Positions 1-6,522 of a DNA stretch of 12,253 bases are shown here, piece after piece. A program made the translations under genes and the position numbers. The stretch is from the NCBI GenBank assembly GCA_964353455.1, contig CAYGWP010000268.1, forward strand, positions 1-12,253. Reading direction: 5' to 3'. The number at the start of each line of letters is the position of its first letter. Within the stretch, counting starts at the first letter, position 1. Source of the stretch: CAYGWP01 sp964353455. Lineage in GTDB: Bacteria; Planctomycetota; Phycisphaerae; FEN-1346. The notes under the pieces were generated by a model. The model was not told where the DNA came from, did not search any database, and saw only the letters and a list, made by a program, of their open reading frames with translations.

Positions 1-512
1 AGGAGGTCAAGGCGTCGGGCGTTTTCGCGGCCTGCCGGCCGGAGGACCACAAGGCCAGGCAGGGCTTCGACGCCCGCAAGGCGGCCGCCTTCGCCAAGCG
101 CCTGCCCTACGACGCTCGCTACCTGCCGGAGCTGCTGGACGCCAGCTACGACTCGCTGCTGTGGGACGCCGTGGCGCGGCGGTGCTTCAGTTGCGGCACG
201 TGCACGAACGTCTGCCCGACCTGCTACTGTTTCGATGTGGCGGACGACGTGAACTGGGACCTGAAGAGCGGCCGGCGGAAGCGGGCGTGGGACGGCTGCC
301 AACTGGCGAAGTTCGCCCGCGTGGCCGGCGGGCACAACTTCCGCAAGGACCGGACGGCGCGGTATCGCCACCGCTACTACCGCAAGGGCATGTACGTCGC
401 CGAGATGATCGGCCAGTGCGCGTGCGTCGGCTGCGGCCGGTGCATCACGGCCTGCGTCGCGAAGATCGCCAATCTCCCCGAGGTCTACAATCGGCTGTTG
501 GAGGACAAGTAA
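1..512 (+). CDS. hydB: NiFe hydrogenase beta subunit, iron-sulfur protein (5' end cut by window)
   Basis: The frame is already open at the window edge (first full codon at 3-5) and ends with TAA at 510-512, so this is the C-terminal ~169 residues of a protein that in the family is about 340-370 aa. Two cysteine clusters are visible. The first, at about 181-230, reads CFSCGTCTNVCPTCYCF (C-x2-C-x2-C-x3-CP). The second, at about 419-466, has C-x2-C-x2-C-x3-C (CVGCGRCITAC). These two [4Fe-4S] sites and the CPTCYCFDV signature match the beta subunit (HydB/HyhB) of group 3b NAD(P)-linked hydrogenases, which relays electrons between the NiFe module and the flavin subunit. The stop overlaps the next start (TAATG), as expected for translational coupling in hydBGDA. 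An internal GTG at 171 is not the real start because homology continues upstream of it. Identity is confident; the N-terminus is not visible. Confidence 0.9.
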   Translation, partial: EVKASGVFAACRPEDHKARQGFDARKAAAFAKRLPYDARYLPELLDASYDSLLWDAVARRCFSCGTCTNVCPTCYCFDVADDVNWDLKSGRRKRAWDGCQLAKFARVAGGHNFRKDRTARYRHRYYRKGMYVAEMIGQCACVGCGRCITACVAKIANLPEVYNRLLEDK

Positions 513-1351
513 TGGCTTGCGCGTGCAAGAAACTGACAGACATCTACCTGCCGGAGCCTGCATCCGTGCTCAAGGCCGAACCGGTGACCGAGATGGAGCA
601 TTTCTTCCATTTCAGGCTTGACTCCGGGAAGGAACTGGGGCACATGCCGGGCCAGTTCGCCGAGGTGTCGGTGGCCGGCATCGGCGAGGCGCCCATCTCC
701 ATCTGTTCGAGCCCCACGCAGGGGAAGGCCTTCGAACTCACGGTTCGCAGCGTCGGCACCGTCACGAATTACCTGAAGGGTCTCAAGGCGGGCGACCGGG
801 TGGGCATCCGCGGCCCGTTCGGCAACCACTTCGATTACGACGCCATGAAAGGGCAGGACGTCCTCTTCGTGGCCGGCGGCCTGGGCCTGGCGCCCACGCG
901 AAGCCTCATCCGCTACGTCCTCGACAAGCGAAAGGACTTCGGCAAGGTCACCATCCTCTTCGGGGCCAGGGAGCCTAAGTGGCTCCTCTTCCGCGGCGAG
1001 GTCGAGGAATGGGCCAAGCGCGGCGACTGCAATGTCCTTGTGACCGTTGACCGCGGCGACCCGAACTGGAAGGGGAACGTCGGCGTCATCACGCGGCTCT
1101 TCAATAAGATCGAGATGGACCCGACGAAGACGTGGGCGGTCATCGTCGGCCCGCCGATCATGTTCAAGTTCACCGTGCTTGAGGCCCTGGCCGAGGGCGT
1201 TCCGGAGCACCGGATCATCTGCTCGCTGGAGCGTCACATGAAGTGCGGCGTCGCGAAGTGCGGCCACTGCCAGATTCGCGGCGTGTACGTCTGCCGCGAT
1301 GGACCCGTGTTCACCTACGAGCAGGTCAAGCGCCTGCGCGAAGGCATCTAA
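512..1351 (+). CDS. hydG: NiFe hydrogenase gamma subunit, FAD/[2Fe-2S] NAD(P)H oxidoreductase
   Basis: A 279-aa protein of the ferredoxin-NADP reductase/PyrK-like family that exchanges electrons between NAD(P)(H) and the hydrogenase iron-sulfur chain through FAD. Visible in order: an FAD-binding beta-barrel with the flavin motif region EAPISICSSP (59-68) and GPFG (101-104); the nucleotide-binding motif FVAGGLGLAP (119-128); a C-terminal [2Fe-2S] site formed by C245, C250, C253 and C261 (CGVAKCGHC then C). The ATG at 512 overlaps the hydB stop by one base and has GGAGGA at 500-505. Earlier in-frame starts would lie inside hydB and add no family-like sequence. This subunit next to a 4Fe-4S beta subunit and NiFe subunits distinguishes group 3b from F420-type (3a) and HoxFU-type (3d) enzymes. 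NADP versus NAD preference cannot be read with certainty. Confidence 0.92.
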   Translation: MACACKKLTDIYLPEPASVLKAEPVTEMEHFFHFRLDSGKELGHMPGQFAEVSVAGIGEAPISICSSPTQGKAFELTVRSVGTVTNYLKGLKAGDRVGIRGPFGNHFDYDAMKGQDVLFVAGGLGLAPTRSLIRYVLDKRKDFGKVTILFGAREPKWLLFRGEVEEWAKRGDCNVLVTVDRGDPNWKGNVGVITRLFNKIEMDPTKTWAVIVGPPIMFKFTVLEALAEGVPEHRIICSLERHMKCGVAKCGHCQIRGVYVCRDGPVFTYEQVKRLREGI

Positions 1352-1356
1352 AAAGC

Positions 1357-1398
1357 ATTGTGGATTGAGGATTGCAGATTGTGGATTGAGGATTGCGG
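1357..1398 (+). repeat. Tandem 21-bp direct repeat, two copies
   Basis: Copy 1 (1357-1377) and copy 2 (1378-1398) match at 20 of 21 positions; the core word is GGATTGAGGATTG. Each copy is built from a shorter GGATTG-like word. The repeat lies in the 107-bp spacer between hydG and hydD and has no coding potential in context. Its base composition is clearly lower in GC than the surrounding genes. Function unknown; it looks like an interspersed simple repeat. Confidence 0.85.
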
Positions 1399-1410
1399 AT
1401 TTAAAAGCAC

Positions 1411-1446
1411 TTTTTATCCGCGACCCGAAGGGTCGCGCGTGCATTA
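1411..1446 (+). repeat. Family 1 hairpin element between hydG and hydD
   Basis: A perfect 8-bp stem (CGCGACCC 1419-1426, loop GAA, GGGTCGCG 1430-1437) followed by CGTGCATT. The same stem and right flank recur at 2212-2247 with loop ATC. It ends just before the likely hydD ribosome binding site (AAGGA, 1446-1450). As it has no downstream T-run and sits inside an operon, it is more likely an interspersed palindrome or mRNA processing or stability hairpin than a full terminator. Confidence 0.8.
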
Positions 1447-1458
1447 AGGAAAGCGTAA

Positions 1459-2211
1459 ATGGGCAAACCGGTACTGTGCATCGATTCGCTTTCGTGCTGC
1501 GAGGGTTGCGGCCTCCAGATCCTCAACTGCGAGACGGACCTTCTGCCGATCCTTGCGGCGGCCGACATCGGGCGGTTCCGCGAGGGTTCCGACGGCGACT
1601 GCGACCACTACACGGTCGCGTTCGTCGAGGGCTCGATCGTCACTCCTCACGACATCGAGCGTGCCCAGGAGATCCGCGCGAAGTCCGACATCCTGGTGGC
1701 CCTCGGGGCGTGCGCCACGATCGGCGGCGTAAACGTCATCAAGAACTTCCAGGACCCCGACGACGTGGCGAAATATGTCTATGGCGACAAGCGCGCGTGG
1801 TTCCCGCACGTGGCCGCGCGGCCGCTGAAGGCCGAGGTCAAGGTGGACGTCGAAATCCAGGGCTGCCCGATCAACCCGCAGGAGTTCCTCGACGCCGCCA
1901 AGTGCATCCTCATGGGCAAGCCCTTCAAGGCCCCCAACTACCCGGTCTGCGTGCCGTGCAAACTGGCCGACAACGTATGCCTGTGGCACAAGGGCGTGCC
2001 GTGCCTGGGCGTCGTGACGCGGGCCGGCTGCGAGCCGCACATGTGCCCGAGCGCCGGCCACAAGTGCATCGGCTGCCGCGGCCTGGTCGATAAGCCCAAC
2101 GCGCAGGCCGCCAAGGACGTGATGGCCGAGTTCGGCCTCACGGTCGATGACGTCCTCCGTGAGTTCCGGCTGTTCCAGGGGATTTATAAAGAAGTCTCGC
2201 AAGAAGCATAA
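1459..2211 (+). CDS. hydD: NiFe hydrogenase delta (small) subunit
   Basis: A 250-aa small subunit of cytoplasmic group 3 [NiFe] hydrogenase, carrying the iron-sulfur clusters that connect the NiFe site to the beta/gamma subunits. The proximal-cluster ligands are recognisable: C14 and C17 in SCCEGC, C85 in LGACATIGG and C136 in IQGCPINP. A C-terminal Cys-rich part (C164, C167, C174, C182, C191, C196, C203, C206) can hold the additional clusters. No twin-arginine signal is present, so the enzyme is soluble and cytoplasmic. ATG at 1459 follows AAGGA (1446-1450). The gene lies 107 bp after hydG, and the gap is filled by repeats rather than by another gene. The stop TAA (2209-2211) directly abuts the next family 1 element. 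Confidence 0.92.
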   Translation: MGKPVLCIDSLSCCEGCGLQILNCETDLLPILAAADIGRFREGSDGDCDHYTVAFVEGSIVTPHDIERAQEIRAKSDILVALGACATIGGVNVIKNFQDPDDVAKYVYGDKRAWFPHVAARPLKAEVKVDVEIQGCPINPQEFLDAAKCILMGKPFKAPNYPVCVPCKLADNVCLWHKGVPCLGVVTRAGCEPHMCPSAGHKCIGCRGLVDKPNAQAAKDVMAEFGLTVDDVLREFRLFQGIYKEVSQEA

Positions 2212-2247
2212 GTTTAGCCGCGACCCATCGGGTCGCGCGTTGCATTG
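2212..2247 (+). repeat. Family 1 hairpin element between hydD and hydA
   Basis: GTTTAGC, then a perfect stem CGCGACCC (2219-2226), loop ATC and GGGTCGCG (2230-2237), followed by CGTTGCATT. It is the same element as at 1411-1446 with a changed loop. It begins on the base after the hydD stop codon and ends just before the hydA ribosome binding site, so it fills nearly the whole 50-bp spacer. Confidence 0.85.
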
Positions 2248-2261
2248 AAAGGTATTAACGT

Positions 2262-3572
2262 ATGTCGAAAGCCGCAACCAAATCGATGAACATTCGCGTT
2301 GACTATGTGACCAGGGTCGAAGGCCACGGCAACATCTTCGCGCGGGTCGAGAACGGCGAACTGGCCGAGTGCAAGTTCGAGGTCACCGAGTCGCCCCGCT
2401 TCTTCGAGGCCATGCTCCGCGGCAGGTCGTGGAAGGACGCCATGTTCCTGACGACCCGGATCTGCGGCATCTGCGCCTGCGGCCACGGCACGGCCAGCCT
2501 CAAGGCCACCGAAGACGCCATGGGCGTGAAACTCTCCGAGCAGACCCTGCGCCTGCGGAAGATCGTCCTCTACGCCGAGCAACTCCAGAGCCACTGGCTG
2601 CACATCTACTTCCTTGTGGCCCCCGACTTCTTCGGCGCCCCCAGCGTCATCCCGCTCGCCAAGACCCACACCGACGTCGTCCTCCGGGCGATGAGGCTCA
2701 AGGGCCTCGCCAATTACATCTGCCAGGTCCTGGTGGGCCGCCACGTCCATCCCATAACGATGGTCCCCGGCGGATACATGCAACTGCCCAGCGTCCGGAC
2801 CCTCAAGGAACTCCGCAAGCACGTGGCCGACCACGAGGCCGACGTCTGGGCCACCGTGGACCTCTACGGCACGCTGAAACTGCCCGATTTTGCGCGCGAG
2901 ACCGAGTACGAATCGCTCTCGGACCCCACGGAGTACGCCTTCTACGGCGGAGACCTCGTCACGAGCGACGGCGACAAGGCCAAGCCGCGCGACTATAAGA
3001 AGATCATCCATGAATCCATCGTCAAGCACTCAAGCGCAAAGCACGTGAAGAACAAGCGCGAGGCCCTCATGGTCGGGGCGCTGGCGCGCTTCAACAACAA
3101 CTCAAAGCAACTCCATCCGAAAGCGAAGGAGGCCGCACAGAAACTCGGACTCAAGGCCCCCAACTACAACACGTTCCACAACAACACCGCCCAGGTCATC
3201 GAGTCGGTCCACTGCTTCTACGAGACGCTGCGGCTGATGGATGAACTCATCGAGGCCGGCATCCAGGACGAGAAACCGCCGATGGAATGGCCCAAGGGCA
3301 AGTCCGGCCGCGGCGTGGGCCTTACCGAAGTGCCGCGCGGCACGCTGGTCCACGAATATGAATATGACGACACGGGCATCGTCACCGGGGCGAACCTCGT
3401 CATCCCCACCAACCAGAACCTGGCGAACCTGGAGGCCGACTTCCGCGCCTTCATCCCGCAACTTCTGGCCGACGGCCGCGACCAGGCCGAGATCACCCAC
3501 CTCCTTGAAATGCTCGTCCGCGCCTACGACCCGTGCATCTCCTGCTCGGTGCACCTGATAATGCTGAAATGA
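2262..3572 (+). CDS. hydA: NiFe hydrogenase alpha (large, catalytic) subunit
   Basis: A 436-aa large subunit that holds the NiFe(CN)2CO active site and carries out reversible H2 cleavage. The L1 signature RICGICACGH is at 66-75, with Ni ligands C68 and C71. The L2 signature DPCISCSVH is at 423-431, with C425 and C428. RVEGH at 18-22 contains the conserved glutamate. Five residues (LIMLK) follow H431. In this family a dedicated endopeptidase removes such a tail after Ni insertion, so the enzyme is expected to be processed here. No maturation protease or hyp genes are in the window. ATG 2262 is preceded by AAAGG (2248-2252). Length and motifs match HydA of group 3b sulfhydrogenase-type enzymes. 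It is the last gene of the operon and is followed by a strong palindrome. Confidence 0.95.
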   Translation: MSKAATKSMNIRVDYVTRVEGHGNIFARVENGELAECKFEVTESPRFFEAMLRGRSWKDAMFLTTRICGICACGHGTASLKATEDAMGVKLSEQTLRLRKIVLYAEQLQSHWLHIYFLVAPDFFGAPSVIPLAKTHTDVVLRAMRLKGLANYICQVLVGRHVHPITMVPGGYMQLPSVRTLKELRKHVADHEADVWATVDLYGTLKLPDFARETEYESLSDPTEYAFYGGDLVTSDGDKAKPRDYKKIIHESIVKHSSAKHVKNKREALMVGALARFNNNSKQLHPKAKEAAQKLGLKAPNYNTFHNNTAQVIESVHCFYETLRLMDELIEAGIQDEKPPMEWPKGKSGRGVGLTEVPRGTLVHEYEYDDTGIVTGANLVIPTNQNLANLEADFRAFIPQLLADGRDQAEITHLLEMLVRAYDPCISCSVHLIMLK

Positions 3573-3588
3573 TATGGGCTGTGCTCAC

Positions 3589-3660
3589 GTTTAGCCGCGA
3601 CTGGAAGAGGAGCGCGTGTTGCCGCTTGAACACGCGCTCCTCTTCGAGTCGCGGCTAAAC
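3589..3660. repeat. 72-bp near-perfect palindrome (family 1 inverted pair), possible bidirectional terminator
   Basis: Two 32-nt arms (3589-3620 and 3629-3660) are reverse complements except for one position (3603), around an 8-nt loop. Each half has the family 1 layout TTTAGCCGCG ... GCGCGTGTT. It sits between the convergent hydA and lipoprotein genes, where a hairpin could end both transcripts, but there is no long T-run. It most resembles an inverted REP pair (REPIN/BIME-like). Confidence 0.9.
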
Positions 3661-3701
3661 TTTCGGCTGCGCAACTTGAAGCGAAATAAGCCCGACGCCG
3701 G

Positions 3702-4403
3702 TCAGGGCGTCAGGAGGAACGACTCGTTCACGGCCGCGGCGGCCGCGGGGCGGTCTTCCGGCTTGATCCGGGCGGAAAGGTCCTTGTTGGCCTCCTCGCC
3801 GGCGCGCTCCATGGCCAACTGGCGCTGGCCTACCCGCGGAATCAGGTTCCGCAGCGCTGCCGCCCACCGGAACTGGAAGTCGGCTGCGCGGCGGGCCTCA
3901 AACCCCGGCGGCACGAGGCTCCCCGCGTGAATCCGCCACACGCCCTCCACCTGCGACATGTGAATCGGCACCCGGCCGCGCGGAAGGTACCCGAAGGCGA
4001 TGTCGCCCTGCCGGATGACGGTGACCCGCCGCGTCCACTCGGGCTCGCGCGGGAAGAGGCCAATCTGCGCCCCGTCGGATGTCTGGAACGCCCGCCACGC
4101 ATCCGGCCCGTAGGTCGAGACGATCGCGCCATGGAATGCGTACGCCGCCTGGACGGCCTCGAGGCCGGCCAGCGCCAGCACGAGTTCATCCTCCGACCCG
4201 ACGAAGCACGCCAGGTACTGGGCCTTGTCGCCCGAGACGAGCGCCCGGTGCCACCGCACGAGCAGCGCCCGCGGCCCGGCCGTGTCGGCCTGGGCGAGCG
4301 CCGCCGGAGCGGACGCAGGGGCGGCGTCCTTCGTCGGACCGCAGCCGGCAAGGAGCACAAGGGCAAGGACACAGGGCACGATCGCCTTCAGGCGGGCGGG
4401 CAT
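3702..4403 (-). CDS. Hypothetical exported lipoprotein
   Basis: A 233-aa protein with a classic lipoprotein signal: positive N-terminus, hydrophobic run and lipobox LLAGC with acylated C21. It should therefore be anchored to a membrane facing the periplasm. After an Ala/Pro-rich linker there is a compact domain with a helical part (about 43-100, WHRALVSGDKAQYLACF) followed by beta-rich sequence (RVTVIRQGDIAFGYL, VEGVWRIHAGSLVP). This pattern is like NTF2/SnoaL-fold domains, though the family assignment is tentative. The C-terminus is helical. ATG at 4403 has GAGGAGG immediately upstream, and an extended -10 promoter lies about 34 bp upstream. The gene converges with hydA and appears to be transcribed alone. 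No function can be named. Confidence 0.75.
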   Translation of the reverse strand: MPARLKAIVPCVLALVLLAGCGPTKDAAPASAPAALAQADTAGPRALLVRWHRALVSGDKAQYLACFVGSEDELVLALAGLEAVQAAYAFHGAIVSTYGPDAWRAFQTSDGAQIGLFPREPEWTRRVTVIRQGDIAFGYLPRGRVPIHMSQVEGVWRIHAGSLVPPGFEARRAADFQFRWAAALRNLIPRVGQRQLAMERAGEEANKDLSARIKPEDRPAAAAAVNESFLLTP

Positions 4404-4436
4404 GGTCGAGCCTCCTCTCGAAGGGATGGCGGCGTC

Positions 4437-4445
4437 ATTATAGCA
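4437..4445 (-). promoter_or_regulatory. Extended -10 promoter of the lipoprotein gene
   Basis: On the - strand this reads TGCTATAAT, a perfect TATAAT with the TGn extension. It lies 33 bp upstream of the ATG, leaving a leader of roughly 25 nt that includes a strong Shine-Dalgarno. No good -35 box is seen; the expected position falls at the arm of the composite repeat that begins at 4458. Confidence 0.6.
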
Positions 4446-4457
4446 GTGCTCTTACTT

Positions 4458-4586
4458 CTACAGCGCCACTTAGCGCGGCGGGTCTCCCGACCCGCCGCGC
4501 AAACCGCGTTTTCGACCGCGCTAACGCGGCTTCGTCGCGCGGTGGGTCGGGAGACCCACCGCGCAAAGGCCTAAGTGGCGCTGTAG
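4458..4586. repeat. Family 2 composite element: two hairpins within outer inverted arms
   Basis: Perfect 16-bp outer inverted arms (4458-4473 and 4571-4586, CTACAGCGCCACTTAG and its complement) enclose two 28-nt hairpins. Hairpin A (4473-4500) has stem GCGCGGCGGGTC and loop TCCC. Hairpin B (4537-4564) has stem GCGCGGTGGGTC and loop GGGA. A 36-nt spacer separates them. B is an inverted copy of A with paired C-to-T and G-to-A changes. A pair with the same stems and the same spacer length occurs at 12098-12189. This element fills most of the 405-bp gap between the two - strand genes; no ORF there looks real. Confidence 0.9.
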
Positions 4587-4660
4587 TGTTACTTTGACGC
4601 TATCTGTTGCAGGCGGTGCGCAGAAAAACGCGGCGGGCCGGGAGGGGCCGTTACCCAAGT

Positions 4661-4735
4661 GTAGGGTGGTCGCCTGGGCGACCACGCTGACGCTTGCCGC
4701 GATACCGCCGCGTGGGTCCAAAGGACCCACCCTAC
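4661..4735. repeat. Family 3 composite palindromic element starting GTAGGG
   Basis: Outer inverted arms GTAGGGTGG (4661-4669) and CCACCCTAC (4727-4735) flank two inner hairpins: GTGGTCGC/GCGACCAC (4666-4685) and GTGGGTCC/GGACCCAC with loop AAA (4712-4730). It has the same double-hairpin layout as 4458-4586 but unrelated sequence. The 5' GTAG tetranucleotide resembles REP elements served by RAYT transposases (family knowledge). No transposase is in the window. Confidence 0.8.
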
Positions 4736-4808
4736 GCGATGCCGCGAGTTCGGCAATAACCCGAAGACCCGCGGCGCGATGGCAAATGAGATCCGCCGGG
4801 CAACGCGC

Positions 4809-5507
4809 CTACTTCGTCGGCGCCGGGACGGCGGCGGGCGGCTGCGGAAGGGCCGCACGCTGCTCCGCCGTCATGACCGTATTGACGACGGCGGCAAGCA
4901 GTTTGCCGACGATTGCCCCCCTGGCGCGGGCGCTCTCGATGCCCTCGGCCTTGACCTCGCCGATCTCCGTGGTGGCCGCATCGCACATCTCCCCAATCCT
5001 GGCCGTCTGCTCGGGGGTCCATTGGGTTGCGGGGAACCGGCCCTTGACCTGCTGTAGGACGATAAACCTGGTCCACTTCAGCCGCTGGTCGGGCGTCAGG
5101 ACGGCGTGGATGTCGTCCTGCATCTTGGCGGCGATGGCGGACTTCTCTTCGAGGATGGCGATGGCGTCGGCCCGGATTTTCTGTGCGGCGGCGGCGTCTT
5201 TCGCCTCGGCGGCGGCCTTCAACTGCTTCTGGATGGCCGTCATCTGGTCCGCGTGGGCCTTGTTCCACTCGGCGATGGCGGCCAGGCCGGTTGCCGCGAT
5301 CTGCGAGACCTTCCCCTTCTGCTCGTCGGTCATCTGGCACTGGGTGAACATCTGTTCGAGTTGGCTCTGCACGTCCGGCGGGAGGGGCGGCTTTGCGGCC
5401 TCGGCGGGCTGGGCCGGCGCCTTGGCGGTCTCGGCGCCGGGCGCGGCGCCGGCGAGCGCCGCGGCGAGAAGCGAAACGGCGAGGGCGGCGATGAGGCGGA
5501 TACGCAT
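4809..5507 (-). CDS. Secreted LTxxQ-motif protein, paralog A
   Basis: A 232-aa exported protein. A signal peptide covers about residues 1-24 (MRIRLIAALAVSLLAAALAG, cleavage near APGAE). The mature part is Ala/Lys-rich and helical, with four Spy/CpxP-like motifs: MTDEQ 59-63, LTPDQ 137-141, WTPEQ 163-167 and MTAEQ 212-216. The spacing of 78, 26 and 49 residues is identical to paralog B. C57 precedes the first motif and C175 follows the third. LTxxQ proteins of the Spy/CpxP type are periplasmic stress chaperones or metal-stress sensors, but here only the motif and topology are shared, so the function is unproven. ATG 5507 has AAGGAAG upstream. It is the last of three tandem paralogs on the - strand and lacks the leader hairpin of B and C. 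Confidence 0.8.
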   Translation of the reverse strand: MRIRLIAALAVSLLAAALAGAAPGAETAKAPAQPAEAAKPPLPPDVQSQLEQMFTQCQMTDEQKGKVSQIAATGLAAIAEWNKAHADQMTAIQKQLKAAAEAKDAAAAQKIRADAIAILEEKSAIAAKMQDDIHAVLTPDQRLKWTRFIVLQQVKGRFPATQWTPEQTARIGEMCDAATTEIGEVKAEGIESARARGAIVGKLLAAVVNTVMTAEQRAALPQPPAAVPAPTK

Positions 5508-5574
5508 GGAACTTCCTTTCTATGTCAATGTTTGCAAGGCCCCCCCGGCGCCGGTGATGAGCAATGACAAATCA

Positions 5575-5602
5575 GCGCGGCGGGCCTGGAGACCCGCCGC
5601 GC
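5575..5602. repeat. Family 2 single hairpin between paralogs B and A
   Basis: Stem GCGCGGCGGGCC / GACCCGCCGCGC with loop TGGA: 12 paired positions with one mismatch. It is a solitary copy of the hairpins found in pairs at 4473-4564 and 12098-12189. It lies in the 120-bp spacer, where it could weaken readthrough from paralog B into A. Confidence 0.85.
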
Positions 5603-5627
5603 AATAGTGGTGTAACGCCGAACCGCG

Positions 5628-6344
5628 TTATTTCGCCGCCGGTTTTTCGGCGGCCTTTTCGCCTTCCTTCTTTTCGCCCGCCGGCTTGGCCTTGGGTTCA
5701 GGCTTCTTGGCCATCTCGGCCTTCTGCTCAGCCGTCAGGATCGTGTCCTCGATGGTCTTGGCGACCTTCGCCTCGATGTCGGTCTTGGCCTTCCTGGCGG
5801 CCTTCTCATCGCCCTTGACGGCGGCCTCGTCCTTGGCGGCCTGGTCGCACAGCGGCCGGACCTTCGTGCGCTGCTCTTCCGTCAGGTTCGCCCTCTTGAA
5901 TCGCGCCGACATCTGCATGTACATCTGTTGACCATCCCACGCCTGCTTCTGTTCGGGCGTCAGGACGACGTAGATGGCGGCCATGCCGTCGGCCTCGATC
6001 TTGGTTCTCTCGGCCATGAGGGCCTGGCGGTCCTCGTTGGCCTTCTTGGCGGCGGCCTTGTCCGTGCCTTCCTTGGCCTTCTTGGCGGCCTCATCGGCGG
6101 CCTTCACCTTCTCGGCGTTGGCCGTGGTCCATGCGGCGACCGCATCATCGCGGGCCTTCACCTTCGCCTTCAGGTCGGCTATCTGCTGGTCGCTCAGTTT
6201 GCAGATGGTCACCATCTGGGCGTACACGCCCTTGAGGGTGTCCTTGGCCGGGGGCTTGGCCTTCGCCTCTTCGGCCATGACGGCGGGCGCGCACACCAGC
6301 ATCACGAGCGCTGCGGCTACGGCGAACCATTTCAGGCTTTTCAT
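5628..6344 (-). CDS. Secreted LTxxQ-motif protein, paralog B
   Basis: A 238-aa exported protein with signal peptide MKSLKWFAVAAALVMLVCAP and cleavage near AVMA|EEA. The mature protein is highly charged (Lys, Ala, Glu), probably helical or coiled-coil, with motifs LSDQQ 50-54, LTPEQ 128-132, LTEEQ 154-158 and LTAEQ 203-207. C48 and C166 occupy the same relative positions as C57 and C175 of paralog A. The AW-x3-N segment near 71-77 is shared by B and C (AEW in A). The C-terminal tail (about 213-238) is a Lys/Pro/Glu-rich low-complexity run. Start chosen at 6344: it begins the signal peptide and has AAGGGGAG upstream. The frame stays open to 6497, but that stretch is not signal-like. Likely periplasmic and possibly chaperone-like; function is inferred only. 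Confidence 0.82.
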   Translation of the reverse strand: MKSLKWFAVAAALVMLVCAPAVMAEEAKAKPPAKDTLKGVYAQMVTICKLSDQQIADLKAKVKARDDAVAAWTTANAEKVKAADEAAKKAKEGTDKAAAKKANEDRQALMAERTKIEADGMAAIYVVLTPEQKQAWDGQQMYMQMSARFKRANLTEEQRTKVRPLCDQAAKDEAAVKGDEKAARKAKTDIEAKVAKTIEDTILTAEQKAEMAKKPEPKAKPAGEKKEGEKAAEKPAAK

Positions 6345-6380
6345 TTGCTCATCTCCCCTTCGGCCATGATTATGACGGAA

Positions 6381-6414
6381 GGCCTTCGTCCTGGGGCCGT
6401 ACGGTTCGAAGACC
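6381..6414 (-). promoter_or_regulatory. Conserved leader hairpin upstream of paralog B
   Basis: A 34-nt segment with ends GGCCTTCG and CGAAGACC (one G-T wobble) around an 18-nt loop, located 36 bp before the ATG. It matches the leader of paralog C (7273-7306) at 27 of 34 positions with equal length. It is not present before paralog A. It may be an mRNA element or a protein-binding site shared by the two genes. Confidence 0.55.
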
Positions 6415-6499
6415 CGACGGCGGCCCGTTCGACCCGCACGGATCGCCCGCTGCCGCCCATCCCGTCGAGTTGGATTACTCACACCGACTGTAAACACGC

Positions 6500-6513
6500 C
6501 TCGGCCGGCCGAG
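6500..6513. terminator. Perfect 14-bp palindrome after paralog C (weak terminator candidate)
   Basis: CTCGGCCGGCCGAG lies 9 bp beyond the stop codon of paralog C. On the - strand it is followed by GCGTGTTT, a poor T-run. It could form a short hairpin or be an operator. The rest of the 178-bp spacer before paralog B holds only the leader hairpin. Confidence 0.35.
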
Positions 6514-6522
6514 TTTCGACCT

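Noticed and set aside
161..511. Upstream start for hydG inside hydB
   Set aside because: The extra residues are an Arg-rich out-of-frame reading of hydB; the ATG at 512 has an RBS and the TAATG overlap.
485..1444. Long open frame on the - strand opposite hydG
   Set aside because: It is antisense to a clearly identified gene, has Arg/Ala/Leu/Asp-rich low-information composition and no domain; a high-GC artefact.
1411..1446. Rho-independent terminator between hydG and hydD
   Set aside because: It has no downstream T-run, sits within an operon and recurs at unrelated sites.
4458..4586. Insertion sequence or MITE with target-site duplication
   Set aside because: The inverted arms are clear, but no matching direct repeats flank them and no transposase is present, so only a composite repeat is claimed.
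4594..5607. 337-codon open frame on the + strand
   Set aside because: It runs antisense through paralog A, begins in repeat DNA and shows no recognisable domain, while the - strand frame has a signal peptide, RBS and paralogs.
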